64,000 bases of DNA, taken from contig NZ_JAGFNZ010000004.1 of assembly GCF_019448085.1 (NCBI RefSeq), forward strand, positions 1 through 64,000, read 5' to 3'. The DNA is from Caproiciproducens faecalis. GTDB lineage: Bacteria > Bacillota > Clostridia > Oscillospirales > Acutalibacteraceae. A program made the translations under genes and the position numbers. Positions 7,719 through 17,706 of this stretch are shown piece after piece (position 1 is the first letter of the stretch; each line of letters starts with the position of its first letter). Below the pieces are notes generated by a model. That model ran no database searches and was not told the DNA's origin. It saw only the letters and a list, made by a program, of their open reading frames with translations.

Positions 7719-9791
7719 GTGTCAGAAAAAAATCAAACAAATTCCGCGGAGCTAAAAGAGGGCGCAGGTTTGCGTCCCACCACTTCGAGCGAAGGCCGCT
7801 CTTCTCTTTATCAAAAGGTGGTTCCGCCGCATAAACCGGTACACAGGCCGGAAGCGGCAGCAAAGAAGAAGACGCAGAAGCCTGCGGATCAGGTAATCGG
7901 CGGAGATGCCGTGCAGATTAAGGAATCTGCCGCACAACCCGCGCAACCCGTGCAATCTGCACAATCCGCCCAGCCCGCAAAGCCCAGACGGAGACGCCAG
8001 CCGCAGAAGCAGGCGCAGCAGAGCCAGTCAAAGGCTCCGCAGGTACTGGCGCAGCTGACAAAGCAGAAACCGGACCAGCAGAAAAAGACAGGCCAGCGCC
8101 AGCAGAGCAAGAGGGGCAGACAGGGCCAGAAAAAGCCGTCCATTAAGGCTTATTTCCTCGGCGGATTAAACGAGATCGGAAAGAATTTTACACTGTTTGA
8201 GTGTGGCGACGATATGATTATCGTCGACTGCGGCATGGCTTTCCCGGACGGGGATATGCTTGGTGTCGATCTGGTTCTGCCTGATTTCACTTTTGTGGAA
8301 CGCAACACCGATAAAATACGCGGGATTGTTCTGACCCACGGTCATGAAGACCATATCGGTGCGATTCCTTATCTTTTGAAAAAAGTAAATCTGCCTGTTT
8401 ACGGTACTCCGCTGACCCTTGGCCTTGTGGAAGGCAAGCTCAAGGAGCACGGACTGTCCAATAAGGCGAAGCTGAATGTCGTCCATCCGGGCGGACAGAT
8501 CAAGCTTGGGTGCATGACTGTTGAATTTATCCATGTCAACCACTCCATTCCGGACGCGGTTGCGTTGGCGATTCATTCCCCGGCGGGAACCATTGTCCAC
8601 ACCGGTGACTTTAAAATCGACTGTACGCCCGCGCAGGGCGCCATGATTGACCTCGGACGTTTTGCCCAGCTCGGTCAGGAAGGCGTACTTGCACTGTTCG
8701 CGGACTCCACCAACGCTGAAAGACCCGGCTACACCATGACGGAGAGCAAGGTGAACGATTCCTTTGAACGCCTGTTCAAACAGGCGGAAAACAGCAGAAT
8801 CATCATTGCCACTTTTGCTTCCAATATCAGCCGTGTTCAGCAGATCATCAACTGCGCGGTCAAATACGGTCGCAAGGTTGCCCTTTCCGGACGCAGCATG
8901 CTCAATGTGATGGGCATCGGCGTGGAAATGGGTTATCTGGAGGTTCCGGACGGGGTTTTGATCGACCTTGACCTTATCAACCGGTATCCGAAAGAAAAGG
9001 TGGTTCTGGTTACGACCGGCAGCCAGGGAGAACCGATGAGCGCCCTGACGCGCATGGCTTTTGCCGACCACCGTAAGGTGGAAGTGGGCCCCGGCGACTT
9101 TATCATTATTTCCGCCCGTCCGATTCCCGGCAACGAGAAAACGGTCGGCACCGTGATTGACGAGCTGATGAAGCGCGGATGTCAGGTGGTCTATGAATCT
9201 ATGTACGAGGTTCACGTCTCCGGACACGCCTGTCAGGAAGAACTGAAGCTCATGCAGGGCATTACGAAGCCTAAATATTTTATTCCTGTTCACGGCGAGC
9301 AGAAACACCTGCGCAAACACGCGGGTCTGGCGTATGCCATGGGCAAGAGTGCCGCCGACGTGTTTATCGGCGATATTGGCGACGTTCTGGAACTGAATCA
9401 GGATTACATGAAAAAGCTTGCCTCCGTTCCTGCCGGCAGAATACTGGTGGACGGCCTTGGCGTCGGCGATGTTGGCAGCATTGTGCTGCGCGACCGCAAA
9501 CATCTGGCTGAAGACGGCCTGATTGTGGTGGTCTGCACCATCTCCCAGGGCGACGGTCATATTGTTTCCGGGCCGGACGTGGTTTCCCGCGGATTTGTCT
9601 ATGTTCGGGAGTCCGAGCCGCTGATTGACGAGGCAAAGGTACTGGTCAATTCCGTACTTGAAAACTGTCTTGAAAACAATATTCATGACTGGGGCACTTT
9701 GAAGACGAAGGTCAAGGATGAGCTTTCCCGGATGCTTTACGACCGTACCAAGCGCAGTCCGATGATCCTCCCGATTATTATGGAAGTCTAG
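7719..9791 (+). CDS. rnj: Ribonuclease J
   Basis: 690 aa metallo-beta-lactamase/beta-CASP nuclease for mRNA decay and rRNA maturation. The GTG start at 7719 follows GGAGGTTATTTC. Residues 1 to about 140 form a basic, low-complexity Gln/Lys/Pro/Ala-rich extension, probably disordered and RNA-binding. The catalytic core begins near KAYFLGGLNEIGKNFT, with the metal site HGHEDH at His207-His212; beta-CASP and C-terminal regions follow (SGRSMLN, TGSQGEPMSAL, HVSGHA). Typical RNase J is about 555 aa, so the extension explains the size. Confidence 0.96.
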   Translation: MSEKNQTNSAELKEGAGLRPTTSSEGRSSLYQKVVPPHKPVHRPEAAAKKKTQKPADQVIGGDAVQIKESAAQPAQPVQSAQSAQPAKPRRRRQPQKQAQQSQSKAPQVLAQLTKQKPDQQKKTGQRQQSKRGRQGQKKPSIKAYFLGGLNEIGKNFTLFECGDDMIIVDCGMAFPDGDMLGVDLVLPDFTFVERNTDKIRGIVLTHGHEDHIGAIPYLLKKVNLPVYGTPLTLGLVEGKLKEHGLSNKAKLNVVHPGGQIKLGCMTVEFIHVNHSIPDAVALAIHSPAGTIVHTGDFKIDCTPAQGAMIDLGRFAQLGQEGVLALFADSTNAERPGYTMTESKVNDSFERLFKQAENSRIIIATFASNISRVQQIINCAVKYGRKVALSGRSMLNVMGIGVEMGYLEVPDGVLIDLDLINRYPKEKVVLVTTGSQGEPMSALTRMAFADHRKVEVGPGDFIIISARPIPGNEKTVGTVIDELMKRGCQVVYESMYEVHVSGHACQEELKLMQGITKPKYFIPVHGEQKHLRKHAGLAYAMGKSAADVFIGDIGDVLELNQDYMKKLASVPAGRILVDGLGVGDVGSIVLRDRKHLAEDGLIVVVCTISQGDGHIVSGPDVVSRGFVYVRESEPLIDEAKVLVNSVLENCLENNIHDWGTLKTKVKDELSRMLYDRTKRSPMILPIIMEV

Positions 9792-9864
9792 GCCTTGCCC
9801 GTAAAATCAAGAATTTTATCTGTTTATTTTCATACAGGGCCTGAGTGCCGAAGGGGTAATCATT

Positions 9865-11832
9865 TTGAAGAGAAAAGTATGGGTGTCTTCACCGGTATTC
9901 TTTGTCATCACGGCGGTTATGCTCATCATGGCCAGCGTCAGTTATTTTTACAGCCATCTTTTATTTGCCGTTGAAATGACATTTTCCATCGGCTCCGTCA
10001 TTGCCGTTATTCTTTCCACGGAACGTTTCAAAGCGCATGTATCCACCGCGGTAAAAAGCGCGCAGAAAATCTTGTCCGGCGAAGAGTACCGCGCGCTGCA
10101 GGAATTTACCATGCCGGTTGCTGTGATAGGCGAAGAGGGGGACATCATCTGGGTCAACGGCGCCTTTATCCAGCAGGTCAGCGTAAAGCGCGAGTGCCGG
10201 GGGGAAAATATTCTAAAATTTATTTACCCCAAGACGATTCACCAGATCATCGCCGAAAACGGAACGGATATTACGGTGGAGGACAGGCATTACACGGTCT
10301 ATGCCGCGAAAACGGGATACGGCAGTGTAGTCTACTTTGTTGATGACACCTATTATAAGGAAATCAACCGTGAGTATATTGACCGACGTCCGGTTGTCGT
10401 GCTGGCCAGCTTTGACAACCGGGAGGAGCTCGCGCGGGATTCCAGCGGCAGCGAGGATTCCCGTATCGCTTCAGAGGTGGAGGGTGCACTGATAAACTGG
10501 GCGCAGAGCATGGGCGGCTTTTTGAAGCGGCTCAGCGGCGGTCGTTACCTGATCCTGACAGACGAAGCCCACACCCGGGACGCCATGGAGAAGCGCTTTC
10601 AGGTCCTTGACGCCATCCGCTCCATCAAAGCGGGGGAAAGGCGCAGCGCCACGGTTTCCATCGGCGTCGGGCGGGGCGCGGAGTCTCTGGCGGAATGTGA
10701 GGAATGGGCGCGAAAAGCGCTCGACATGGCACTGGGCCGCGGCGGAGATCAGGTTGCCGTCAAACAAAAGGACGATACATACGAGTTCTTCGGCGGCCTG
10801 TCCAAAGGGGTGGAAAAACGCGATAAGGTGCGTACCCGGGTCATTGCCGCAACGCTTTCCGACCATATTAAAAACAGTGATACGGTTCTGATTATGGGTC
10901 ACAAATTTTCTGATCTGGACAGTGTGGGCGCTGCAGTAGGCATGTGGAGCGCCGTGACGAAAGCGCTGAAAAAGCCGGCCTATATCGTGATTAACCGTTC
11001 GCAGAGTCTGGCTTCTCCGGTGATTTCCTCTATGGAAGCCGCGGGCGGCGGCAACGTTAAGATCTTTATCTCGTCTATGGAAGCTCTGTCCATGGCAACA
11101 CCGAAATCCCTGCTGATCGTTGTGGACACCCATTCTCCGGAATTTGCGGAAAGCTCCGAGCTGTTAAACGCGGTCACGCGCGTTGTGATTATTGACCACC
11201 ACCGTATGATGGTTAAGCATATTGAAAACGCGATTGTATTCTATCATGAGCCATACGCGAGTTCCACCTCTGAAATGGTGGCCGAGCTCGTGCAGTATAT
11301 CGGTGATAACGTGCTGACTCAGACGGAGGCCGAGGCTCTGCTGTCGGGTATTATGCTCGACACTAAGAATTTTGTGCTCAAAACCGGCGTGCGCACCTTT
11401 GAGGCGGCTGCCTACCTGCGCCGGCGCGGTGCCGATACGGTGGAAGTCAAGCGCATGTTTTCCGACACCATCGATACCTATAAGGCAAAGTATCAGATCG
11501 TTTCCGGAGCTGAAATTTTCGGCGACTGCGCCATTGCATCCGCCGATCAGGAATTTCCGGATATCCGCATCACTTCCGCACAGGCGGCGGATGAGCTTTT
11601 GTCCATTCAGGGCGTGAACGCTTCCTTCGTGCTGTTTCCAACGGGGAGCAATGTTGTGAATGTTTCCGCCCGTTCCCTGGGCGAAATCAACGTGCAGCTG
11701 ATTATGGAGGCTCTGGGCGGCGGCGGCCACCTGACGATGGCGGGCGCGCAGCTTTCCGGGGTTACGGTTCAGCAGGCGCGTGAAAGGCTGATTGCTGTTT
11801 TACAGGACACTATGGCAAAAGCAGTTCAATAA
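9865..11832 (+). CDS. gdpP: c-di-AMP phosphodiesterase GdpP
   Basis: 655 aa, membrane-bound enzyme that hydrolyses c-di-AMP. The TTG start has AAGGGG upstream. Two membrane segments occupy residues about 8-50, then a PAS-like domain, a degenerate GGDEF domain (the usual signature replaced by SGGRYLIL) and the DHH/DHHA1 hydrolase with KFSDLDSVGAA, VVDTHSPE and IIDHH at 444-446. The C-terminal GGGGH motif is present. Placement before rplI and dnaB is the common Firmicute order (gdpP-rplI-dnaB). Confidence 0.97.
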   Translation: MKRKVWVSSPVFFVITAVMLIMASVSYFYSHLLFAVEMTFSIGSVIAVILSTERFKAHVSTAVKSAQKILSGEEYRALQEFTMPVAVIGEEGDIIWVNGAFIQQVSVKRECRGENILKFIYPKTIHQIIAENGTDITVEDRHYTVYAAKTGYGSVVYFVDDTYYKEINREYIDRRPVVVLASFDNREELARDSSGSEDSRIASEVEGALINWAQSMGGFLKRLSGGRYLILTDEAHTRDAMEKRFQVLDAIRSIKAGERRSATVSIGVGRGAESLAECEEWARKALDMALGRGGDQVAVKQKDDTYEFFGGLSKGVEKRDKVRTRVIAATLSDHIKNSDTVLIMGHKFSDLDSVGAAVGMWSAVTKALKKPAYIVINRSQSLASPVISSMEAAGGGNVKIFISSMEALSMATPKSLLIVVDTHSPEFAESSELLNAVTRVVIIDHHRMMVKHIENAIVFYHEPYASSTSEMVAELVQYIGDNVLTQTEAEALLSGIMLDTKNFVLKTGVRTFEAAAYLRRRGADTVEVKRMFSDTIDTYKAKYQIVSGAEIFGDCAIASADQEFPDIRITSAQAADELLSIQGVNASFVLFPTGSNVVNVSARSLGEINVQLIMEALGGGGHLTMAGAQLSGVTVQQARERLIAVLQDTMAKAVQ

Positions 11833-11860
11833 TTAATTCAGATAATGGAGGTAATCATCA

Positions 11861-12310
11861 ATGAAAGTAGTTTTGCTTGAAGATATTAAAGGGAGCGGCA
11901 AAAAAGGGGAGCTCATCAACGTGAGCGACGGCTATGCCCGCAACTATCTGTTTCCCCGCAAGCTTGCCAAAGAGGCAAATGCACAGGCGATGAACGAATT
12001 GAAAAATGCCGCCGAAGCGAAGGCCTTTAAAATTCAGTCGGAAATTGACGCCGCAAAACAGACCGCGGAAAAAATCAACGAAAAAAGTGTGAAACTTTAC
12101 GCAAAAGCGGGTCAGGGCGGCAAGATCTTCGGCTCCGTCACTGCAAAAGAAATTGCAGAAGAACTGAAAAAGGTCTATAAAGTTGATATTGACAAGCGCA
12201 AGATCGTTCTGGACGCCGATATAAAAGCATTCGGTACCTATGAATGTGAAATTAAGCTCTACAACGGAATTACCGCAAAGGTTTTTGCCGTAGTCGGGGA
12301 AAAGGAATAA
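11861..12310 (+). CDS. rplI: 50S ribosomal protein L9
   Basis: 149 aa, standard L9 length. The N-terminal rRNA-binding domain has the signature [20 protein letters not shown], followed by the long connecting helix rich in Ala/Lys/Glu and the C-terminal domain ([16 protein letters not shown]). GGAGG lies 9 nt before ATG. Co-transcribed with gdpP and dnaB. Confidence 0.98.
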   Translation: MKVVLLEDIKGSGKKGELINVSDGYARNYLFPRKLAKEANAQAMNELKNAAEAKAFKIQSEIDAAKQTAEKINEKSVKLYAKAGQGGKIFGSVTAKEIAEELKKVYKVDIDKRKIVLDADIKAFGTYECEIKLYNGITAKVFAVVGEKE

Positions 12311-12343
12311 GAAAACGGTTGATTGCGGAAAGGAGGAAATCAT

Positions 12344-13711
12344 ATGGATGAGATGGTAACCAGCGGCTACAGCGCGCTCAACCTGCCTTTCAGTCCCGAA
12401 GCGGAGCAGTCCGTGCTGGGAGCCATCCTTCTGGATTCTTCCTGCCTTGACCGCGTAGCGGAAATTCTTCCCCGGCCGGAGTATTTTTACCAGACGAACA
12501 ACAGTCTGATTTATTCCACTATGCTGGAAATGTTCACTATTTCGCAGCCGGTGGACTTTGTTACCATTCTGGAAAGGCTCAAGGGGACACCGGGCTTTGA
12601 TGAGGCAAGCGGCAAGACTTATCTGCTGCAGCTCGCTCAGCTGGTTCCCTCCATTTCCAATGTGGAATCCTATGCCCGAATTGTTCGCGACAAATATGAT
12701 GTGCGTACCCTCATCACCACTTCGCGCGATATCATTGAGGAAGCGTCCTCCGGAGCGGCTGACGCGGCCACTCTGCTTGATTCTGCGGAACAGCGCATCT
12801 TTGATATCCGGCGCGGAAAAAATATGCAGGGACTTCAGCGTCTGGATGAAATCATTGTGCAGACCTTTGACCGGCTTGATTTGCTAAATTCCCCTGATGC
12901 GGATCTTTATAAAGGGGTTCCCACCGGAATTAAAGAGCTGGACGATACCATCACCGGACTGAACCGCACCGACTTTATTCTGCTCGGTGCGCGCCCCGGT
13001 ATGGGCAAGACGAGCTTCGCGCTGAATATCGCACGGCACGCGGCGGTAAAGGCAAATAAGAAAGTTGCCTTTTTTTCGCTGGAAATGAGCAAGGAACAGC
13101 TGGCGTCCCGGTTGCTGTCCACGGAGGCTCTGGTCGGCGGAACGAAGCTGCGTACCGGAAAATTGAGTGAAGATGAGTGGATTCATCTGATCGAAGCGGG
13201 CGACATCCTTTCTAAAACCCAGTTTTATATCGACGACAATCCATCCATTACGGTGGGCGAAATGAAAGCCAAAATCAGACGGCTGAGAGACGTTGATCTG
13301 GTAGTGGTCGACTATTTACAGCTGATGACCGCCGCCAGCAAGAACGACAACCGCGTTCAGGAAATTTCAAAGATTACCCGTAATATGAAAATCATGGCGA
13401 AAGAACTGAACGTACCGGTGCTGATGCTTTCCCAGCTGGCCCGTGACAGCGAAAAACGTACCAATCACCGGCCGGTTCTGTCCGACCTGAGGGATTCCGG
13501 TTCTATTGAGCAGGATGCGGACATTGTTCTATTTCTGTACCGTGAGGATTATTATCAGGACGCCGAGGTGCCGAATGAGAACGCCGACCGCAACAGCGGG
13601 GAGTGCATTATAGCCAAAAACCGTCACGGCGAAACCAAAACCGTTCCTCTGCACTGGCAGGGTGAGTTCATGCGCTTTACGGCGCAGGAGGTTGTCCGCA
13701 GTGAACAGTGA
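12344..13711 (+). CDS. dnaB: Replicative DNA helicase DnaB
   Basis: 455 aa hexameric 5'-3' helicase at the replication fork. Helical N-terminal domain, then RecA-like motor with Walker A GARPGMGKTS, Walker B LVVVDYLQLM, and the arginine-finger region RDSGSIEQDADIV. The start ATG 12344 is preceded by AAAGGAGG; the in-frame ATG at 12323 is less likely. The 3' end contains the ribosome site and start of tilS, giving an 11-nt overlap and probable translational coupling. Confidence 0.97.
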   Translation: MDEMVTSGYSALNLPFSPEAEQSVLGAILLDSSCLDRVAEILPRPEYFYQTNNSLIYSTMLEMFTISQPVDFVTILERLKGTPGFDEASGKTYLLQLAQLVPSISNVESYARIVRDKYDVRTLITTSRDIIEEASSGAADAATLLDSAEQRIFDIRRGKNMQGLQRLDEIIVQTFDRLDLLNSPDADLYKGVPTGIKELDDTITGLNRTDFILLGARPGMGKTSFALNIARHAAVKANKKVAFFSLEMSKEQLASRLLSTEALVGGTKLRTGKLSEDEWIHLIEAGDILSKTQFYIDDNPSITVGEMKAKIRRLRDVDLVVVDYLQLMTAASKNDNRVQEISKITRNMKIMAKELNVPVLMLSQLARDSEKRTNHRPVLSDLRDSGSIEQDADIVLFLYREDYYQDAEVPNENADRNSGECIIAKNRHGETKTVPLHWQGEFMRFTAQEVVRSEQ

Positions 13712-15083
13712 CATTTTAAATATTGAAAAAAAGATTGAAAGAGTAATCGTCAGGTGGAACATGCTGCCCCCGGGCTGTACCGTAGTAGTCGGCCTTTCCG
13801 GCGGTGCGGATTCCCTGACGCTTGCTCATTTTATTTTAAAATATGGAAAAACCCGTCATATTCGCCTGACAGCGGCGCATATTAACCATGGACTGCGCGG
13901 GGAAGAAGCGGATACCGACGAGCGCTTTGTTTCTAAGTGGTGCGAAGAAAATGGAGTGGAACTGAAAATTCTGCATGCCGATGTGCGCGCTCTGGCCGCG
14001 GAGAAGTCCGAAGGCCTTGAAGAGTGCGGCCGTAATGTGCGCTACTCCTTTTTCAGGAGTCTTTCCGGTGAAAACGGAAAAATCGCCACCGCCCACACGC
14101 TGTCCGACAGCACCGAAACCGTTTTGATGAACCTTACCAAAGGGGCCGGCATTCGCGGCCTGCGTGGGATTCCCCCTGTGCGGGAGAATATCGTCCGCCC
14201 TCTGATCGGGATTACCCGCGCAGAGGTGGAAACTTACTGTGCATATTACGGCCTGCATTATGTAACGGACAGTACGAATTTGGAAACGGAGTACGAGCGA
14301 AATAAAATCAGACTCGGCGTGATCCCCGTTCTGCGGGAGATCAATCCGGCTTTTGAGTCGGCTGTTTTTGGAATGACCGGCCGCCTGGGTGAGGATGAAG
14401 AGTATTTGAACACGCTTGCGCGCCAACAGCTGGATGCGGCTGCGTGCCCCGGCGGATACGACTTGGAGCTGCTGAAAAAGCTGCCCAATCCCATTCTCAC
14501 ACGCGCCGTTGCCATCGGTGTGGAAAGGGTGCACAGAGTCAGACTGGAGAGCCGCCATATCGAAGCGGTTGTGGGAATGATCCGTAAAGGGGCAGGTTCC
14601 GTTACCGTTGCGGGAAGAATACAATGCACCGCACAGGGCAATACTCTTTCTATTGCAGTACAATGCGGCCCGCTTCCCGAACAGGAGTGGTGCGTATCGT
14701 TCCAAATTCCCGAAACCGTTCTGCCGGACGGCAGAACGCTGACGGTCGTAAAACTTACCGAAAAAGAATTAGAAAAATGCCGCAAATTTAATAAATTGTT
14801 ATTTAATAATCTAATTAACTATGATACAATATCTAGTATTACCTCTGTTAGGAACAGGCGTAACGGCGATACGTTTCGTCCCGCCGGGCGCGGCGTCACA
14901 AAAAGCCTTAAAAAACTTTTCAATGAAGCGGCGGTTGCTTCGCCTTTGCGCGGTAAAATAGCAATGCTCGAAAGCGGCGGGGAAATTATCTGGATAGAGG
15001 GCTTTGGTGTTTCGCAGAAGGCCTGTGTGACCAAAGATACTCAAAATATAGCGGAAATATTAATTAAGGAGTTCGAAACATGA
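13701..15083 (+). CDS. tilS: tRNA(Ile)-lysidine synthase
   Basis: 460 aa. It converts C34 of the CAT-anticodon tRNA-Ile2 to lysidine, so the tRNA reads AUA; a candidate substrate is encoded at 288. The PP-loop motif GLSGGADS is near residue 32, and AHTLSD and the TilS substrate-binding/C-terminal domains follow. The GTG start at 13701 lies inside dnaB with AGGAGG 9 nt upstream. The tilS-hpt-ftsH order matches Bacillus and Clostridium. Confidence 0.95.
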   Translation: MNSDILNIEKKIERVIVRWNMLPPGCTVVVGLSGGADSLTLAHFILKYGKTRHIRLTAAHINHGLRGEEADTDERFVSKWCEENGVELKILHADVRALAAEKSEGLEECGRNVRYSFFRSLSGENGKIATAHTLSDSTETVLMNLTKGAGIRGLRGIPPVRENIVRPLIGITRAEVETYCAYYGLHYVTDSTNLETEYERNKIRLGVIPVLREINPAFESAVFGMTGRLGEDEEYLNTLARQQLDAAACPGGYDLELLKKLPNPILTRAVAIGVERVHRVRLESRHIEAVVGMIRKGAGSVTVAGRIQCTAQGNTLSIAVQCGPLPEQEWCVSFQIPETVLPDGRTLTVVKLTEKELEKCRKFNKLLFNNLINYDTISSITSVRNRRNGDTFRPAGRGVTKSLKKLFNEAAVASPLRGKIAMLESGGEIIWIEGFGVSQKACVTKDTQNIAEILIKEFET

Positions 15084-15655
15084 GAAATGATATTCAGTCC
15101 GTATTATTCAGCGAGGAGCAGCTTGCTGGCATCGTACAGACAATTGGCAAACAGATCAGCGAGGACTATAAGGACAAAAACCTTTTGATGGTCAGTGTTC
15201 TGAAAGGCTCCGTGGTTTTTATGGCCGATCTGATGCGCGCGATCACCATTCCCTGCAGTATTGATTTTATGTCCGTTTCCAGCTATGGCTCCGGGACAAA
15301 GACTTCCGGCGTGGTAAAAATTATTAAAGATCTGGATATTAATTTGAAAGGCTACGATCTTTTGGTCGTTGAAGATATTCTTGACAGCGGGTTGACCTTA
15401 AGCTACATACTTGAGCTGCTGCAGTCCCGCTCCCCGAAAAGCATTAAGGTATGCACTCTGTTTGATAAACCGGACAGGCGTACTGCCCACATAAAAGCTG
15501 ATTACGCCGGAACGATTGTTCCGGATGAATTCATTGTCGGCTACGGCTTGGACTATGATGAAAAATACAGGAACCTCCCGTTTGTAGGAATCTTGAAACC
15601 GGAGGTTTACGAGGAAGCTGACCGAAAGGTGTCCAGCGACTCAAGTAAGGAGTGA
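15080..15655 (+). CDS. hpt: Hypoxanthine phosphoribosyltransferase
   Basis: 191 aa purine salvage enzyme making IMP and GMP from bases and PRPP. The PRPP-binding motif [12 protein letters not shown] is intact, with [10 protein letters not shown] and the [14 protein letters not shown] base-site segment. Its ATG overlaps the tilS stop by 4 nt (ATGA), so translation is coupled. In Bacillus, the tilS-hpt pair also influences ftsH expression. Confidence 0.97.
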   Translation: MRNDIQSVLFSEEQLAGIVQTIGKQISEDYKDKNLLMVSVLKGSVVFMADLMRAITIPCSIDFMSVSSYGSGTKTSGVVKIIKDLDINLKGYDLLVVEDILDSGLTLSYILELLQSRSPKSIKVCTLFDKPDRRTAHIKADYAGTIVPDEFIVGYGLDYDEKYRNLPFVGILKPEVYEEADRKVSSDSSKE

Positions 15656-15662
15656 ACTTCAT

Positions 15663-17555
15663 TTGGATAATAAAAAAACGCTAAAAAATATCGGCCTGTT
15701 TATTGGAGTGCCTATTCTGCTGTTTATCCTGATTGCCATGATTTACGGCAACAGGCCGCAGAAGACCTACAATTATTCCGATATCCTGCACTACTTCAAG
15801 GATCAGCAGGTTACGGAATACTCCATGGATATGGGCAGCGGTGAGATGATTATCAAACTAAAGGACAAAACGCAGATATCTTATGTTGCCCCGAATTCGG
15901 AGCTGCTTTATAAAGATATCCGTGATTACGTCGATCAGTATGATAAGGATCATCCGAACGCCCTGATGACCTATAACCTGAAGCATCCGGCAGAGACCTC
16001 TTGGCTTGCCAGTATGCTCCCGATGCTTGTCACCCTCGGCATCATGGTCCTGTTCTGGTGGTTTATGATGAAACGCCTGAACACCAGCATGGGCGACGCG
16101 GGCAAGCAGATGAATTTCGGCAAGGCCAAAATCAAGCAGATGGCCGATGAAAAGCGCAAGACTACCTTTGCCGACGTTGCGGGTGCAGACGAGGAAAAGG
16201 AAGAGCTTCGCGAAATTGTCGAATTCTTAAAAAATCCGAAAAAATATAACGAGCTTGGCGCCCGCATTCCGAAAGGCGTATTACTCGTAGGCCCTCCGGG
16301 CACCGGTAAAACTTTACTGGCGCGCGCCGTGGCCGGAGAAGCCGGTGTGCCGTTCTTCTCCATTTCCGGTTCCGACTTTGTTGAAATGTTTGTCGGTGTC
16401 GGCGCTTCCCGTGTGCGCGACCTGTTTGAACAGGCGAAAAAGAATTCTCCCTGCATCATTTTCATCGATGAAATTGATGCGGTCGGCCGTCAGCGCGGCG
16501 CCGGACTCGGCGGCGGGCACGACGAGCGTGAGCAGACCCTGAACCAGTTGCTGGTGGAAATGGACGGCTTCGGCGCAAACGAAGGCGTCATCATGATTGC
16601 CGCCACCAACCGTCCCGACATTCTTGACCCCGCGCTGATGCGCCCGGGCCGTTTTGACCGCCAGGTCATGGTCGGTTATCCGGATATCAAGGGCCGTGAG
16701 GAAATTCTGAAAGTCCACGCGCGCGGTAAGCCGATTGCGCCGGACGTCAACCTGAAAACGATTGCGAAATCCACCGCGGGCTTTACCGGCGCGGATCTCG
16801 AAAACCTTCTGAACGAAGCGGCGCTTCTGGCCGCCAGAAAGAGCCTGAAAGCCATTACGATGGAAGAAATCGAGGAGGCCACCATCAAAGTGGTGGTTGG
16901 TACCGAGAAAAAGAGCCATGTAATGACGGAAAAGGAAAAAACCCTGACCGCGTACCACGAAGGCGGACATGCGGTTTCCACTTATTTTTGCCCCACACAG
17001 GACCCCGTTCACCAGATTTCCATTATCCCCCGCGGGATGGCGGGCGGTTATACCATGCAGATCCCGACCGAAGACCGTTCCTACAAGTCCCGTAAAGAAA
17101 TGCAGGAAGATCTGGTGGTGCTGCTGGGCGGACGCGTCGCCGAAGCGCTTACGCTGGACGATATCTCCACCGGTGCTTCCAACGACATTGAGCGCGCTAC
17201 CAAGCTCGCGCGCAGCATGGTCACAAAGTACGGCATGACCGACGCTCTGGGCCCCATCACTTACGGACAGGATCAGGGTGAGCCGTTCCTCGGCCGTGAC
17301 ATGGGTCATATCCGGAATTATTCGGAAGAAACGGCCTCTGTGATCGACAAGGAAATCAAAAACATGATGACCACTGCTTACAACAGGACGGAAAGCATTT
17401 TAAAGGAACACATGGATAAGCTGCACGAAGTGGCCAAATTCCTTTATCAAAACGAAAAAATGTCCGGTGAACAGTTCAAAGAGATGATGGAAGCGAAAGC
17501 GCCGGATTCTCCGGAAGAATTGCCCGCTGAGCCTTCCGATGTTACAGCAGAATAA
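15663..17555 (+). CDS. ftsH: ATP-dependent zinc metalloprotease FtsH
   Basis: 630 aa membrane AAA+ protease. Two membrane segments (about 9-28 and 118-138) flank an extracytoplasmic domain; then Walker A GPPGTGKT, Walker [12 protein letters not shown], the second region of homology (MRPGRFDRQ) and the zinc site HEGGH at His432-His436. The start is TTG at 15663 with AAGGAG about 11 nt upstream. The gene is 7 nt after hpt. The C-terminal 40 residues are acidic and Pro-rich, as usual. Confidence 0.97.
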   Translation: MDNKKTLKNIGLFIGVPILLFILIAMIYGNRPQKTYNYSDILHYFKDQQVTEYSMDMGSGEMIIKLKDKTQISYVAPNSELLYKDIRDYVDQYDKDHPNALMTYNLKHPAETSWLASMLPMLVTLGIMVLFWWFMMKRLNTSMGDAGKQMNFGKAKIKQMADEKRKTTFADVAGADEEKEELREIVEFLKNPKKYNELGARIPKGVLLVGPPGTGKTLLARAVAGEAGVPFFSISGSDFVEMFVGVGASRVRDLFEQAKKNSPCIIFIDEIDAVGRQRGAGLGGGHDEREQTLNQLLVEMDGFGANEGVIMIAATNRPDILDPALMRPGRFDRQVMVGYPDIKGREEILKVHARGKPIAPDVNLKTIAKSTAGFTGADLENLLNEAALLAARKSLKAITMEEIEEATIKVVVGTEKKSHVMTEKEKTLTAYHEGGHAVSTYFCPTQDPVHQISIIPRGMAGGYTMQIPTEDRSYKSRKEMQEDLVVLLGGRVAEALTLDDISTGASNDIERATKLARSMVTKYGMTDALGPITYGQDQGEPFLGRDMGHIRNYSEETASVIDKEIKNMMTTAYNRTESILKEHMDKLHEVAKFLYQNEKMSGEQFKEMMEAKAPDSPEELPAEPSDVTAE

Positions 17556-17562
17556 AAATTTA

Positions 17563-17590
17563 GGGGGAATGTTACCACATTTCCCCTTTT
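17563..17590 (+). terminator. Terminator after ftsH
   Basis: GGGGGAAT/ATTTCCCC stem around GTTACCAC, followed by TTTTGCTGTTT. Confidence 0.8.
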
Positions 17591-17706
17591 GCTGTTTAGA
17601 AGAATTGTGTATAATAAAAAAGAATGTATTGTGCCGAAAGCGCAAAATGCATTATTCCGGGGAAGGAATTTTAATCAGTGAATAGATTTAGGAGCGATAT
17701 GTTAGT

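Noticed and set aside
8166-9686. 506-codon open frame on the minus strand opposite RNase J
   Set aside because: Antisense shadow of a highly conserved gene; no ribosome site and composition of a mirrored coding frame.
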